From an uncultured Maribacter sp. (GTDB lineage: Bacteria; Bacteroidota; Bacteroidia; Flavobacteriales; Flavobacteriaceae): a DNA stretch of 64,000 nucleotides. Below are positions 45,127 through 53,628 of this stretch, in pieces. The notes below the pieces were generated by a model that was given only the letters and a program-made list of their open reading frames with translations, was not told the DNA's origin and searched no databases. Numbering within the stretch: position 1 is the stretch's first letter; each line of letters opens with the position of its first letter. Position numbers and translations under genes: made by a program. The stretch covers positions 186,001 to 250,000 of the forward strand of contig CANLTE010000003.1 in the NCBI GenBank assembly GCA_947493885.1, in the 5' to 3' direction.

Positions 45127-46920
45127 TTGAATTTATCGAGTTCTAACATAACATCCATTGACAAATCCATTGTCGTTTTACCGTTTAAAAATTTAAGTGG
45201 CGACCATAGTAACGACTATTTTTCAGATGGTATTACCGAAGAAATCATAAACGCACTCACCAAGATTGAAGGACTTAAAGTTACCGCTCGTACTTCTTCT
45301 TTCGCCTTCAAAAACAAGCCAACCGATATTAGAATTATTGGTAATGAGCTGGGAGTTACTAATGCGGTTGAAGGTAGTATTCGTATTGCCAAAGAACGTA
45401 TTAGGATTTCGGCTCAGTTAACTCGAACAGACACCGGTTTTTTATTGTGGTCTGAAAAGTTTGACCGAAAGTTAGATGATGTTTTTGAACTTCAGGATGA
45501 AATAAGTCTTTTGATTGCTGATAAAATTCGCGAGAACTTTGGTCATATTGAGATTGAGGATTCTCTTGCAGAAGTTCAAACAGAAAATCTAACTTCATAT
45601 CAATGGTATTTAAGAGGACGGTATTATCAACTTACTTGGAACTTAGATAATATGGAAAAGGCCATAGCATTTTTTGAAAAAGCAACAGATTTTGATAGTT
45701 CCTATGCTGACCCAGTTGTATCTATTGGATGGTGTTATGCTATTATTGCAAGTTGGGGGCATATTGATAGAAAAAAGGGCCTGGAAAAAGCTAATTTATA
45801 TCTCGACAAAGGACTGAAGATGAATCCCCACTCGTATACCGGGTACTTTGGTAAAGCAACCATAAGTTTTTGGGGGAATTGGCAATTTGAAAAAGGTTTT
45901 CAGGAATTGCAACTTTGTTTAAAGGAAAACCCACATTTTTCAGAAGGAAGGGAAGGACTTGCCGAACTTCTCACTGCTACAGGTTTTTTTGAAAAAGCAG
46001 CTGAAGAAACAGAGCAGATTTTAAAAATCAATCCGCTTTCACCAAATCATTATTACACAAAAGGTAATTTACACTATCTGCAAGGCGACTTTAAAACTGC
46101 ACTTTCGTGTTTTGAAAGTTCCTTGAAACTTGACAACAGTTTTGATTTAAGTAGACACCTGAGAGTAGCCTGCTTATTGTTCCTTGGAGACAAAGAAGAA
46201 ACATTGAGATATGCTAAATCTTTCTTAAACGATAAGGTTGTGACGATTGTTGAAGCAATTTTTAATTCTGTGAATAAGAACCAAGTTCCGGAGTATGACA
46301 AAAGTTTAGTGTCGGAAAATCTAAATTTAATGGTGTATTGGGATTTCTATTATCTCGTACATTGTCAAAAAACAGATGAAGCTTTAGAACGACTAAGGCA
46401 AATGGTAGAACAACGTATCGGGCAAATCATAAACTTTCAATTCGACCCGTTCTTAGAGCCATTGAGAAATACATTGGTTTTCAAAGAAATGCAAAAAGCT
46501 GTTTTTGGAAGTATTCAGCCATCTACCTTTGATATTGAAGCAAACAAAACAATTGAACTTCCAACTTTTACGCAAAAAGAATCTGATGAGCTTAAAAAAG
46601 CTTTAGACCAAACTCTTGGCCGCGAACAAGCGTTTCTTCGTACAGACTTATCGCTTCGTTCATTGGCTGAGGAACTAGCTATGCATCCTAATCGCTTATC
46701 AAAATTTATAAATGATTACCTCCAAACCAATTTTACAGAAATGGTAAATGGAAAGCGTTTGGAGCATTTTCAAAAGATAGCTTTGTTACCCGAAAATAGC
46801 CATTTGACCTTGTTAGGGTTGGCTTATGAAAGTGGGTTTAATTCTAAGACTGTGTTCAATACGTACTTTAAAAAAGTTGTAGGTGTAACACCCAAACAAT
46901 GGCTTAAGAATAATAAGTAA
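45127..46920 (+). CDS. TolB-like / TPR / AraC-HTH fusion regulator, copy 2
   Basis: A 597-residue paralogue of the protein at 41568, same domain order: TolB-like (IDKSIVVLPFKNLSGDHSNDYFSDGITEEI, key IVVLPF and DGITEEI), TPR (about 150-400), AraC-type helix-turn-helix (about 500-590, LSLRSLAEELAMHPNRLSKFIN; LTLLGLAYESGFNSKTVFNTYFKKVVGVTPKQW). It starts with TTG at 45127; alignment with copy 1 (DKSIxVLPF) supports that start. It converges on the class III cyclase gene with 12 bp between the stops. Confidence 0.88.
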   Translation: MNLSSSNITSIDKSIVVLPFKNLSGDHSNDYFSDGITEEIINALTKIEGLKVTARTSSFAFKNKPTDIRIIGNELGVTNAVEGSIRIAKERIRISAQLTRTDTGFLLWSEKFDRKLDDVFELQDEISLLIADKIRENFGHIEIEDSLAEVQTENLTSYQWYLRGRYYQLTWNLDNMEKAIAFFEKATDFDSSYADPVVSIGWCYAIIASWGHIDRKKGLEKANLYLDKGLKMNPHSYTGYFGKATISFWGNWQFEKGFQELQLCLKENPHFSEGREGLAELLTATGFFEKAAEETEQILKINPLSPNHYYTKGNLHYLQGDFKTALSCFESSLKLDNSFDLSRHLRVACLLFLGDKEETLRYAKSFLNDKVVTIVEAIFNSVNKNQVPEYDKSLVSENLNLMVYWDFYYLVHCQKTDEALERLRQMVEQRIGQIINFQFDPFLEPLRNTLVFKEMQKAVFGSIQPSTFDIEANKTIELPTFTQKESDELKKALDQTLGREQAFLRTDLSLRSLAEELAMHPNRLSKFINDYLQTNFTEMVNGKRLEHFQKIALLPENSHLTLLGLAYESGFNSKTVFNTYFKKVVGVTPKQWLKNNK

Positions 46921-46932
46921 GCAACTCTTTAT

Positions 46933-48054
46933 TTAGATTGTCTTAGTGGTCTTATCTATTGATGACTGACGAATAGCAAAAATCTTAATAGATTGTGTTT
47001 TTCCTTTCAAGGCTTTAGTGCCTAAATCTTTTATGGAGTAATTATCTGAAAAATCAAGCTTTCGCGAAAGCGGTTCAGAAATTAAGAAATCTTCTTTTAA
47101 TTCCGTAGTTAATCCTAGAATCCTTGCTGTGGTATTGAGTACATCGCCCGTAAAGAAAATGTCTTTTTTTAATGCGTCTATTTCACCTGTAGTTACTTCG
47201 CCAAAGTGTAATGCTGCTTTAAAATCTGGGAGTTTTCCATATCGTTTTTCAAACTTATTTTTCTGGTTTTGTAAGGCGGTTTTCATTTCAATAAAACATC
47301 GAATACATCGGTTGTCTTTTAAACCGTTTTCTAGTCTCCAGGTAATGACAATCTCATCTCCCACATATTGATAGACTTCCCCGTAATTCTTGATGATAGC
47401 ATCAGAAAAACTTTGGTAGTAGTCTTTGAGTAATTTGAAGTAGTTTTTATGACCTAGTTTTTCAGCAATAGTGGTACTGTCCTTCATATCTACAAACATA
47501 AAGATGCGGTTTTCATCTACGGGTTTATGGTAGCGGCCTGTAAAGAAATTATATAAGATGTTTTGACCTAGATTCTCGCTTACTTCGGCATAAATTAATG
47601 AGACTAATAGTGAAAATAACAATTGCACCCAAGTGCTTACGTGCGTTATGCTGGTAAAGAATTGGACATATTGATTCCAGACGGATTTACTGAAAACTGA
47701 TTCTTTAGATACAATGCTGGCAGCTATCAAGTAAAGTATAAAAACCAGAATAAAAAGTACTGTTGTGTACAGCAGAAACTTACCTATAATTTTTTTTGGA
47801 AAGCTTTGATTGGCAAAAAGCTTATTGACTACAAATACCTCAATCGCACCGACTAAGCAGCCCACTATAAAAACACTTACAGAGGAAAATACAAAAATGG
47901 CTGGTGTAATGGGTATCACCCATTCATCCACTTGTGATTGGTCTGCCAACACAGCATAGTCTGACCATAACAATAGTAATGAAATAGCAAGCCAAATGAT
48001 TCCAAAGGGAAGTATGCGTTTAAGATAATATTTGTTTTTGGCTGATAGTGACAT
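46933..48054 (-). CDS. Membrane-bound class III adenylate/guanylate cyclase
   Basis: Four to five hydrophobic helices in the first 190 residues, then a class III cyclase domain (about the last 190): metal aspartates in FMFVDMKDSTT and YVGDEIVITW, substrate/transition-state residues N and R in TGDVLNTTARILG, and the HFGEVTTGEI strand. All key residues are present, so it should make cAMP or another cyclic nucleotide. The frame extends to 48159, but the first 35 codons lie in the divergent regulatory region; the ATG at 48054 (MSLSAKNKYYLK) is the more likely start. It fits with Crp-type regulators in the window. Confidence 0.85.
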   Translation of the reverse strand: MSLSAKNKYYLKRILPFGIIWLAISLLLLWSDYAVLADQSQVDEWVIPITPAIFVFSSVSVFIVGCLVGAIEVFVVNKLFANQSFPKKIIGKFLLYTTVLFILVFILYLIAASIVSKESVFSKSVWNQYVQFFTSITHVSTWVQLLFSLLVSLIYAEVSENLGQNILYNFFTGRYHKPVDENRIFMFVDMKDSTTIAEKLGHKNYFKLLKDYYQSFSDAIIKNYGEVYQYVGDEIVITWRLENGLKDNRCIRCFIEMKTALQNQKNKFEKRYGKLPDFKAALHFGEVTTGEIDALKKDIFFTGDVLNTTARILGLTTELKEDFLISEPLSRKLDFSDNYSIKDLGTKALKGKTQSIKIFAIRQSSIDKTTKTI

Positions 48055-48097
48055 TATTACAAAGGAATCAAACTTTAAAATCAATTCATAGTAAAAA

Positions 48098-48169
48098 GTT
48101 CTGATTCTCATTCTATAGGTTCTGATTTTCATTTCAGAACGACTGCCTTTCCTTTCCAAAGCATCTTTG
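48098..48169 (+). promoter_or_regulatory. Duplicated GTTC-type operator and -7 element CATCTTTG
   Basis: GTTCTGA...TCAGAAC (48119-48140) is a 22-bp inverted repeat; a half-site-like copy, GTTCTGATTCTCATT, starts 21 bp earlier (48098). GAAC is 25 bp ahead of CATCTTTG (48162-48169). Controls the NmrA-like gene at 48190; the divergent cyclase may share it. Confidence 0.7.
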
Positions 48170-48189
48170 TACCATTAAATCAAATAGAA

Positions 48190-49074
48190 ATGTTACAAAA
48201 TAGAAATAACAACAAAATCCTTCTTGCAGGAGGCACGGGTTATTTAGGAAGTCATATTGCAGAAGCTATTGTCGCACGAGGATTATCCGCAAGAATGCTT
48301 ACGCGAAAGAAAGAAAAGCTTCAAAAATACCAGTCTGAAAAGATAGAAATAATGGAAGCTACGGTTACTGAACCCAATACGCTTTCAAGAAGTTGTGAAA
48401 ACATCGATACCGTCATTTCTACCATCGGCATTACACGCCAAAAAGATGGATTCACCTATCAGGATGTAGATTATCAAGCTAATTTGAATCTACTTCGGGA
48501 AGCGCAAAGAGCTGGGGTGAGAAAGTTCATTTACGTCTCTGCCATCAATGGAGATAAGCATCGCGATTTAAAGATTTTTGAGGCCAAAGAAGCCTTTGTA
48601 GATGAGTTGAAAAAGTCTGGATTACAATACACGGTAATGCGACCGAATGGCTTTTTCTCAGATATGAAAGACTTTCTTCAAATGGCAAGTAAAGGGCGCG
48701 TGTTCCTCTTCGGAAATGGAGAACAATTGATGAATCCGATTCACGGAGCCGATTTGGCAGAAATTATTTTGAATATGATTGATGACCCTACCAATGAATG
48801 TTCTGTAGGTGGACCAGACGTGCTTACACAAAATGAAATTGCAGAACTCGCATTCGATGCTCTTGGCAGAGTGCCCAATATTTGGCATCTGCCTGATTGG
48901 GTGAGACGTTTCAGCCTTTGGTTGATAGGCACTTTCACTTCCATTGAGACCTATGGACCCATTGAGTTCTTCCTGACCTTGATGGCCAATGATAACGTGG
49001 CAACGCGCTACGGAACGCATAAAATAAGAGACTTCTATTTCGAGGAAGCAAAAACTAATCAAAATATAAAGTGA
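48190..49074 (+). CDS. NAD(P)-binding oxidoreductase, NmrA/atypical SDR type
   Basis: A 294-residue Rossmann protein: G-G-T-G-Y-L-G (residues 14-20, ILLAGGTGYLGSHI), then TVISTIGITRQKDGF and FIYVSAINGD (the S-A-x-N region of the atypical SDR/NmrA group). The Y-x-x-x-K catalytic pair of classical SDRs is not in its usual place, so it may act as a sensor or a quinone/flavin-type reductase rather than a dehydrogenase. Transcription starts from a CATCTTTG promoter 21 bp upstream of the ATG. The DUF983 gene follows with overlapping stop/start. Confidence 0.85.
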   Translation: MLQNRNNNKILLAGGTGYLGSHIAEAIVARGLSARMLTRKKEKLQKYQSEKIEIMEATVTEPNTLSRSCENIDTVISTIGITRQKDGFTYQDVDYQANLNLLREAQRAGVRKFIYVSAINGDKHRDLKIFEAKEAFVDELKKSGLQYTVMRPNGFFSDMKDFLQMASKGRVFLFGNGEQLMNPIHGADLAEIILNMIDDPTNECSVGGPDVLTQNEIAELAFDALGRVPNIWHLPDWVRRFSLWLIGTFTSIETYGPIEFFLTLMANDNVATRYGTHKIRDFYFEEAKTNQNIK

Positions 49075-49421
49075 TGATACAGAAAATGTTAAGTAATAAG
49101 TGTCCCAATTGTGATAAAGGACATATTTATGAAGAGAAGAATATCTATTTCAATTTTAGAAAACCAAAAATGAACAAAAGTTGTTCGCATTGCGGATTTG
49201 CTTTTGAAAAAGAACCTGGATTTTTCTTTGGGGCAATGTATGTCAGTTATGCGCTTGGAATCGGCGAAGCAGTAGCTGTGTTTATCATCGGAACAATCTT
49301 TTTTGAAAACACATTCGATTTGAAGATTCTTCCTTGGATAGCCATTACCATTCTTTTACTATCCTCATTTAATATGCGAATGGCAAGAATCATTTGGATT
49401 TATCTAATGAAGGGAGTTTGA
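49074..49421 (+). CDS. DUF983 zinc-ribbon membrane protein
   Basis: About 115 residues (a GTG at 49071 is possible; the ATG at 49074 overlaps the previous TGA). It begins with a zinc ribbon of two cysteine pairs (CPNC and CSHC, about residues 12-15 and 37-40), then two membrane helices (about 55-80 and 88-108). DUF983 proteins are of unknown function and often linked to cytochrome oxidase or envelope maintenance. Confidence 0.9.
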   Translation: MIQKMLSNKCPNCDKGHIYEEKNIYFNFRKPKMNKSCSHCGFAFEKEPGFFFGAMYVSYALGIGEAVAVFIIGTIFFENTFDLKILPWIAITILLLSSFNMRMARIIWIYLMKGV

Positions 49422-49453
49422 AGCTTTTTAAATCTCGATTATCGAGTAAAAAA

Positions 49454-49504
49454 GTTCGGATTTACATTCCAGAACGACTGGCGACCTAATCCGTCGCATC
49501 TTTG
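49454..49504 (+). promoter_or_regulatory. GTTC-N14-GAAC operator (49454-49475) and -7 element CATCTTTG (49497-49504)
   Basis: GTTCGGATTTACATTCCAGAAC; GAAC starts 25 bp before CATCTTTG. The flank GAACGACTG is shared with the 48119 operator. A CTCGATTATCGAG palindrome lies upstream (49435-49447). Controls the 49551 gene and probably those after it. Confidence 0.7.
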
Positions 49505-49550
49505 AAACATCAAATTACAAGAGTTTATTCATCAACAAAATCAATCCAGT

Positions 49551-49841
49551 ATGAAAACAGATTTTTATTTACTCGCTACGTACGTGAAAGAGCCGCAACT
49601 CTTCGCAATACAACCGCATTTAGATGCTATCGTAGGAAAGGGACAATGGAATTTTGACCTTGAGGATTGTGACAAGGTATTGCGATTGCATTGCAACTAT
49701 AGCACAAAAGAAAAGGTGATTCGTTTTCTTGACCGAAACGAACTTTTTGACAAAGAGTTTCACTATTTAGAAAGTGAGCAATACGCACACATCGGTAAAG
49801 TAAGACCGCTCTCGGTTTACAATATTCCCATAAACGCTTAA
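49551..49841 (+). CDS. Small protein of unknown function, redox operon leader gene
   Basis: A 96-residue soluble protein without signal peptide or membrane helix; charged and mixed (MKTDFYLLATYVKEPQLF at the start; C at about 44 and 52). Looks like a compact alpha/beta domain. First gene of a likely operon with the MDR and NQO-like enzymes (gaps of 11 bp and an overlap). Family not recognised. Confidence 0.6.
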   Translation: MKTDFYLLATYVKEPQLFAIQPHLDAIVGKGQWNFDLEDCDKVLRLHCNYSTKEKVIRFLDRNELFDKEFHYLESEQYAHIGKVRPLSVYNIPINA

Positions 49842-49852
49842 ACCTATCAAAA

Positions 49853-50791
49853 ATGAAAGCAGTAGTATATTCTAAATATGGCGCACCAGAAGTTTTACAA
49901 CTAAAGGAACTGGATAAGCCAGTACCCAAGCCGAATGAAATTTTGGTAAAAGTAATGGCAACTTCGGTTACCGCTGGTGACGTTCGCTTACGAGCTTCAG
50001 ATTTTCCACCACTATTTTGGTTACCCGCAAGATTGATTTTTGGATTGTTCCGTCCCAAAAAGCAAATCTTAGGTCACGAATGGTCTGGAGTCATTGAGCA
50101 ATTAGGTAGCAAGGTATCAAAGTTTAAGGTTGGCGATGAAGTATTTGGCACCACCACTATGTTGAAGACAGGAGCCTATGCCGAATATATGTGTATTCCT
50201 GAACATTGGAGTCAAGGCGTGGTCATCAAAAAACCAAAACAGCTTTCTCACAAAGAAGCTGCGGTATTACCCATTGGTAGTATGACAGCACTTTTTTTGC
50301 TTCAAAAAGCAAACATTCAGAGAGACCAAAAGGTGCTTATCTACGGAGCTTCGGGTAGTGTGGGAAGCTATGCAGTACAAATCGCCAATCATTTTGGTGC
50401 TCGTGTAACCGGAGTTTGTAGCGCAAGAAATATCAAGATGGTTGAACAACTAGGCGCGGAAACAGTAATCGATTACAAAACGCAAGATTACAGCCAATCA
50501 TCAATCAGCTACGATATTGTATTTGATACCGTAGGTAAAACTTCGAAGTCAGCTGCTAAAAAGGTACTGAAGCATAATGGGAAATTCGTTTCCACAAAAA
50601 TGCTCACTAAAGAAAGTACAGAACTGCTTTTACAGGCCCGTCAATTGGCAGAAACGGGAAAAATAAAACCATTTATAGACAAAGAATACAACTTAGAAAA
50701 TATAGTTGAAACACATCGATATGTAGACTCTGGCAGAAAACGAGGGAATGTATCAGTAGTCGTCCATCATCAAAAAATAAACGAACAATGA
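49853..50791 (+). CDS. Zinc-free MDR-family NADPH:quinone-type oxidoreductase
   Basis: A 312-residue medium-chain reductase. N-terminal catalytic domain begins MKAVVYSKYGAPEVLQL and has GHEWSGVIEQLG; the NADPH-binding domain carries YGASGSVGSYAVQIA (about 165-179, G-x-x-G-x-x-G type) and the DYKTQDYS loop. The structural zinc cysteines of alcohol dehydrogenases are absent, as in quinone and enoyl reductases. Its stop and the next ATG overlap in 4 bases, giving coupling with an NQO-type enzyme. Confidence 0.9.
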   Translation: MKAVVYSKYGAPEVLQLKELDKPVPKPNEILVKVMATSVTAGDVRLRASDFPPLFWLPARLIFGLFRPKKQILGHEWSGVIEQLGSKVSKFKVGDEVFGTTTMLKTGAYAEYMCIPEHWSQGVVIKKPKQLSHKEAAVLPIGSMTALFLLQKANIQRDQKVLIYGASGSVGSYAVQIANHFGARVTGVCSARNIKMVEQLGAETVIDYKTQDYSQSSISYDIVFDTVGKTSKSAAKKVLKHNGKFVSTKMLTKESTELLLQARQLAETGKIKPFIDKEYNLENIVETHRYVDSGRKRGNVSVVVHHQKINEQ

Positions 50792-51366
50792 AAAAAGTAC
50801 TCATCATCAACGGACACCCAGATAAAGAAAGTTACAATTGGGCTTTGGCAGAAAGCTATAAGAAAGGAGCCATTTCGGGAAGTGCCTTAGTAAAGACCTT
50901 AAATCTTAGCGAATTGAATTTTGACCCCAATTTAAAATATGGATACAGAATTCCGTATGAGTTAGAACCCGATTTAAAAATGGCTATAGAAAAGATTAAA
51001 GAAGCAGAACACTTGGTTTGGGTGTTCCCGATGTGGTGGTACGGTTTGCCTGCTTTATTAAAAGGTTTTATTGACCGAACATTTTTACCAGGTATCACTT
51101 TTAAATATCAAAAAGGAAAATTGTTCCCAGATAAACTATTGAAGGGTAAAACAGCACGAATTATTGTAACTGCCGATACGGTAAGCTGGTACAATAGTTT
51201 GGTGATGAAAAATCCAGTAATCAATCAGTTTAAAAAAGGAGTCTTGGAATTCTGTGGTGTAAAACCAGTGAAGGTTGCATACTTGGCTGCGGTAAAAGAT
51301 TCCACAGAAAAACAACGAACGAAATGGCTTTCTAGAGTTAATCGCCTCGGAGTTAGTGTATCCTAA
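50788..51366 (+). CDS. NAD(P)H-quinone oxidoreductase, flavodoxin-like (NQO/KefF-type)
   Basis: A 192-residue flavodoxin-fold protein of the NQO1/YwrO/KefF family: phosphate-binding NGHPDKESYN (about residues 8-17), then HLVWVFPMWWYGLPALLKGFIDRTFLPG (key F-P-x-W-W and G-F-I-D-R), where FMN or FAD and quinone bind. Two-electron reduction of quinones is the usual role and would complement the MDR enzyme next to it. Confidence 0.92.
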   Translation: MKKVLIINGHPDKESYNWALAESYKKGAISGSALVKTLNLSELNFDPNLKYGYRIPYELEPDLKMAIEKIKEAEHLVWVFPMWWYGLPALLKGFIDRTFLPGITFKYQKGKLFPDKLLKGKTARIIVTADTVSWYNSLVMKNPVINQFKKGVLEFCGVKPVKVAYLAAVKDSTEKQRTKWLSRVNRLGVSVS

Positions 51367-51387
51367 AATAAGTCTTAAACACTTTTA

Positions 51388-51443
51388 GAACAAATCAGAC
51401 TTCCGCTCAAACAAGTGTTTTGAGCTTTACATCAGCAAATTTG
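51388..51443 (+). promoter_or_regulatory. Second-type redox promoter: GAACAAATCA box, GCTCAAA...TTTGAGC palindrome, -7 CAAATTTG
   Basis: GAACAAATCA at 51388 lies 48 bp ahead of CAAATTTG (51436). The palindrome at 51405-51425 is centred 21 bp ahead of it. The same boxes and spacings recur at 62414. Confidence 0.7.
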
Positions 51444-51472
51444 TATCAGTATTAATCAAAAAATAGAAAAAA

Positions 51473-52429
51473 ATGAAAAACATTTTAGCCTTTTCTGGAA
51501 GTAACAGTCCAGATTCCATTAACGAGAAATTAATCCAATCCGTAATTGAAAGATATCCGGAGTATGACATTAATTTAATAGACCTAAAGCAATTTGAAGC
51601 ACCAATTTATTCACCGAGTATTCAGGCAAAAAGTATTCCAAAACCCATTCAGGATTTGTATGCCATTTTTCAAGAAAGTGATGGCTTTATCATTGCTTCC
51701 CCAGAGCACAATGGTCTGCCAACAGCATTTTTAAAGAATACTTTCGATTGGCTCTCTGTATTCACACAACAATTCTTTGGGGAAAAACCAGTCTTGTTGC
51801 TTAGTACTTCACCTGGTGCCACAGGCGCACAAACGCAACTGGCTTTATTGGAAAAGTTAATCCCGATTTGGGGTGGAATTGTAAAAGCAAGGTACTCGTT
51901 GGGAAGTTTTAATGAGAACTTCGAGACTAACTACAATACTATAACCAACAAAGCGGAACTACAACTGTTAGACAAAGCATTGTTCGCTTTCGCGGAAGCG
52001 GAATATGAACCAAAGAAAACCAATGCGGAAGTTGTACAGTCCTACTTTGATGCTTTTCAAAAAGGAGACTTAGATGGGGTTCTTGATGTCTTTCATCCCG
52101 ACTGTTATATAGTAAGTGTGAAAGAAGAAGAACGATTAAAAGAACAATTGCACGGTATCTATCGCACCCGCAAGGAAGCGAGACAGTTTTTAAGGAACAT
52201 TGTATCGCTTTTTGAAACCAAAGAATTCATTGTTGATACAGTTCTAGAAGCGGGAGATAATTTGGTAGTCGCTAAAGGCACATTCTCGCATTTGGTGAGA
52301 AGCTCAGGAAAACTCTTTAACAGCAACTGGGTACAGCTTTGCGTTGTGGAAGATGAAATGATAAAAGAATATCGCTTTTACGAAGATTCTGCTGCGCTTA
52401 TTGAGGCATCTAACATTGAATATGCTTAA
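51473..52429 (+). CDS. FMN reductase fused to a SnoaL-like domain
   Basis: A 318-residue protein with two domains. Residues 1-175: NADPH-dependent FMN reductase fold (FSGSNSPDSINEKL, then PEHNGLPTAFLKNTFDWLS, TSPGATGAQTQ), close to the single-domain paralogue at 61781. Residues about 183-315: SnoaL/NTF2-like alpha-beta barrel (VVQSYFDAFQKGDLDGVLDVFHPDC), which in other proteins binds small hydrophobic molecules. The fusion suggests an azo/quinone/nitro-type reductase with an added binding domain. Substrate unknown. Confidence 0.88.
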   Translation: MKNILAFSGSNSPDSINEKLIQSVIERYPEYDINLIDLKQFEAPIYSPSIQAKSIPKPIQDLYAIFQESDGFIIASPEHNGLPTAFLKNTFDWLSVFTQQFFGEKPVLLLSTSPGATGAQTQLALLEKLIPIWGGIVKARYSLGSFNENFETNYNTITNKAELQLLDKALFAFAEAEYEPKKTNAEVVQSYFDAFQKGDLDGVLDVFHPDCYIVSVKEEERLKEQLHGIYRTRKEARQFLRNIVSLFETKEFIVDTVLEAGDNLVVAKGTFSHLVRSSGKLFNSNWVQLCVVEDEMIKEYRFYEDSAALIEASNIEYA

Positions 52430-52431
52430 AA

Positions 52432-53142
52432 GTGATACCAGCAGCAATACAACATCAATTTGAATTTTGGAGTCATATCGGTCAAGTGGGTGGATACTTT
52501 CATCAATATGAAGGATTTTCCAGTCTTTCCCCTAAAGATGCCACTTGGCCATCCAAAATATTCAACCTTAAAACGCACCATATTGAAAGGTTGAAAGGTG
52601 ATATTGAAAGATATAAGTTGACTAAGTCGGTCGCTGTTGCAGAAAATGAACACATCGAAGCACTTTTAAAAGCACAAGGACTTATCCAAACCTCTTCTGT
52701 GGAAGCAATGTCTATGATTGTCAATCAAGGAGTAAAATATACCGACTATGCAGAAATTGAAAAGGTGACAGACGTTTTTGGTGCAACAACTTTTGCAAAA
52801 ATCGCTTCAGACGTTTTTAGGTATTCTATTTACGAGAGCACCATAAGTCCATTAACACAAAGCGAAAAGGTTCAACTTTTTTTGGGAAAGCACAAAGCAA
52901 ATTATGTGAGTTGCGGGATTGTATTTCAGGATTCAAACGGAGATTCTGGATTGCATATGATTGGTGCTCTACAAGAATATCGTGGATTGGGTTTGGGAAA
53001 GAAAATGACCGAACATTTACTTTCTACTGAACTTAGAAATGGTAGTAAAAACATCCATCTGGTAGCTTCAAAATTAGGAGCACCTATCTATCATAAACTT
53101 GGTTTTCAAAACCACGGATATTTAAAATCATACAGTATCTAA
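52432..53142 (+). CDS. GNAT-family N-acetyltransferase
   Basis: A 236-residue protein starting with GTG two bases after the preceding stop. The C-terminal half carries the GNAT core: a strand HMIGALQEY followed by the acetyl-CoA loop R-G-L-G-L-G-K-K-M (about residues 184-192). The N-terminal half (FWSHIGQVGGYFHQYEGF) is a divergent substrate region. Translationally linked to the FMN reductase fusion. Acceptor unknown. Confidence 0.85.
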   Translation: MIPAAIQHQFEFWSHIGQVGGYFHQYEGFSSLSPKDATWPSKIFNLKTHHIERLKGDIERYKLTKSVAVAENEHIEALLKAQGLIQTSSVEAMSMIVNQGVKYTDYAEIEKVTDVFGATTFAKIASDVFRYSIYESTISPLTQSEKVQLFLGKHKANYVSCGIVFQDSNGDSGLHMIGALQEYRGLGLGKKMTEHLLSTELRNGSKNIHLVASKLGAPIYHKLGFQNHGYLKSYSI

Positions 53143-53152
53143 ATTAAAAATT

Positions 53153-53605
53153 ATGAAACCACTCATTGTACTTATTGTAAGTTTTGCTATCTCAATTTTA
53201 GCTATCAAAATCATCAAAAAAGAATATGATTTTGCTTTGTCTGCAAGAATAGCGATGGCCATAATGCTCGTTTTCACAGCCATTGGACACTTTGTATTCA
53301 CCAAGGGAATGACAATGATGATACCCGATTTTATTCCTTTTAAGGAGAGCTTTGTTCACTTTACAGGAATATTTGAAATCATTATGGCTGTTGGCCTTCT
53401 TATTCCAAAGTATCAGTCACTATCTGGTTGGGTACTCATCATTTTTCTATTGCTAATGTTACCAGCCAATATTTATGCTTCAGTACATAAAATAAATTAT
53501 CAAACAGGAACATTCGACGGACACGGTCTTGCTTATTTGTGGTTTAGAATTCCATTGCAAATTCTTTTTATAGCCTGGGCGTATATCAGTTCCATCCGAA
53601 TGTAA
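53153..53605 (+). CDS. DoxX-like membrane protein (first of two)
   Basis: A 150-residue protein with four hydrophobic helices and the loop IGHFVFTKGMTMMIPDFIPFKESFVHFTGIFEI (key P-D-F-I-P and H-x-T-G-I-F-E), the layout of DoxX/MauE-like proteins. Typical DoxX roles are thiosulfate:quinone oxidation or membrane redox balance, not provable here. It follows the GNAT gene by 10 bp. Confidence 0.75.
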   Translation: MKPLIVLIVSFAISILAIKIIKKEYDFALSARIAMAIMLVFTAIGHFVFTKGMTMMIPDFIPFKESFVHFTGIFEIIMAVGLLIPKYQSLSGWVLIIFLLLMLPANIYASVHKINYQTGTFDGHGLAYLWFRIPLQILFIAWAYISSIRM

Positions 53606-53628
53606 TACTACTAAAACCAAAACATATT

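Noticed and set aside
48055-48159. Extension of the cyclase gene to base 48159
   Set aside because: The added 35 codons are unlike a cyclase N-terminus and cover the operator repeats of the divergent gene; the ATG at 48054 leads straight into the first membrane helix.
49627-50058. Minus-strand frame across the start of the MDR gene
   Set aside because: It covers the end of one plus-strand gene and the start of another with good homology patterns.
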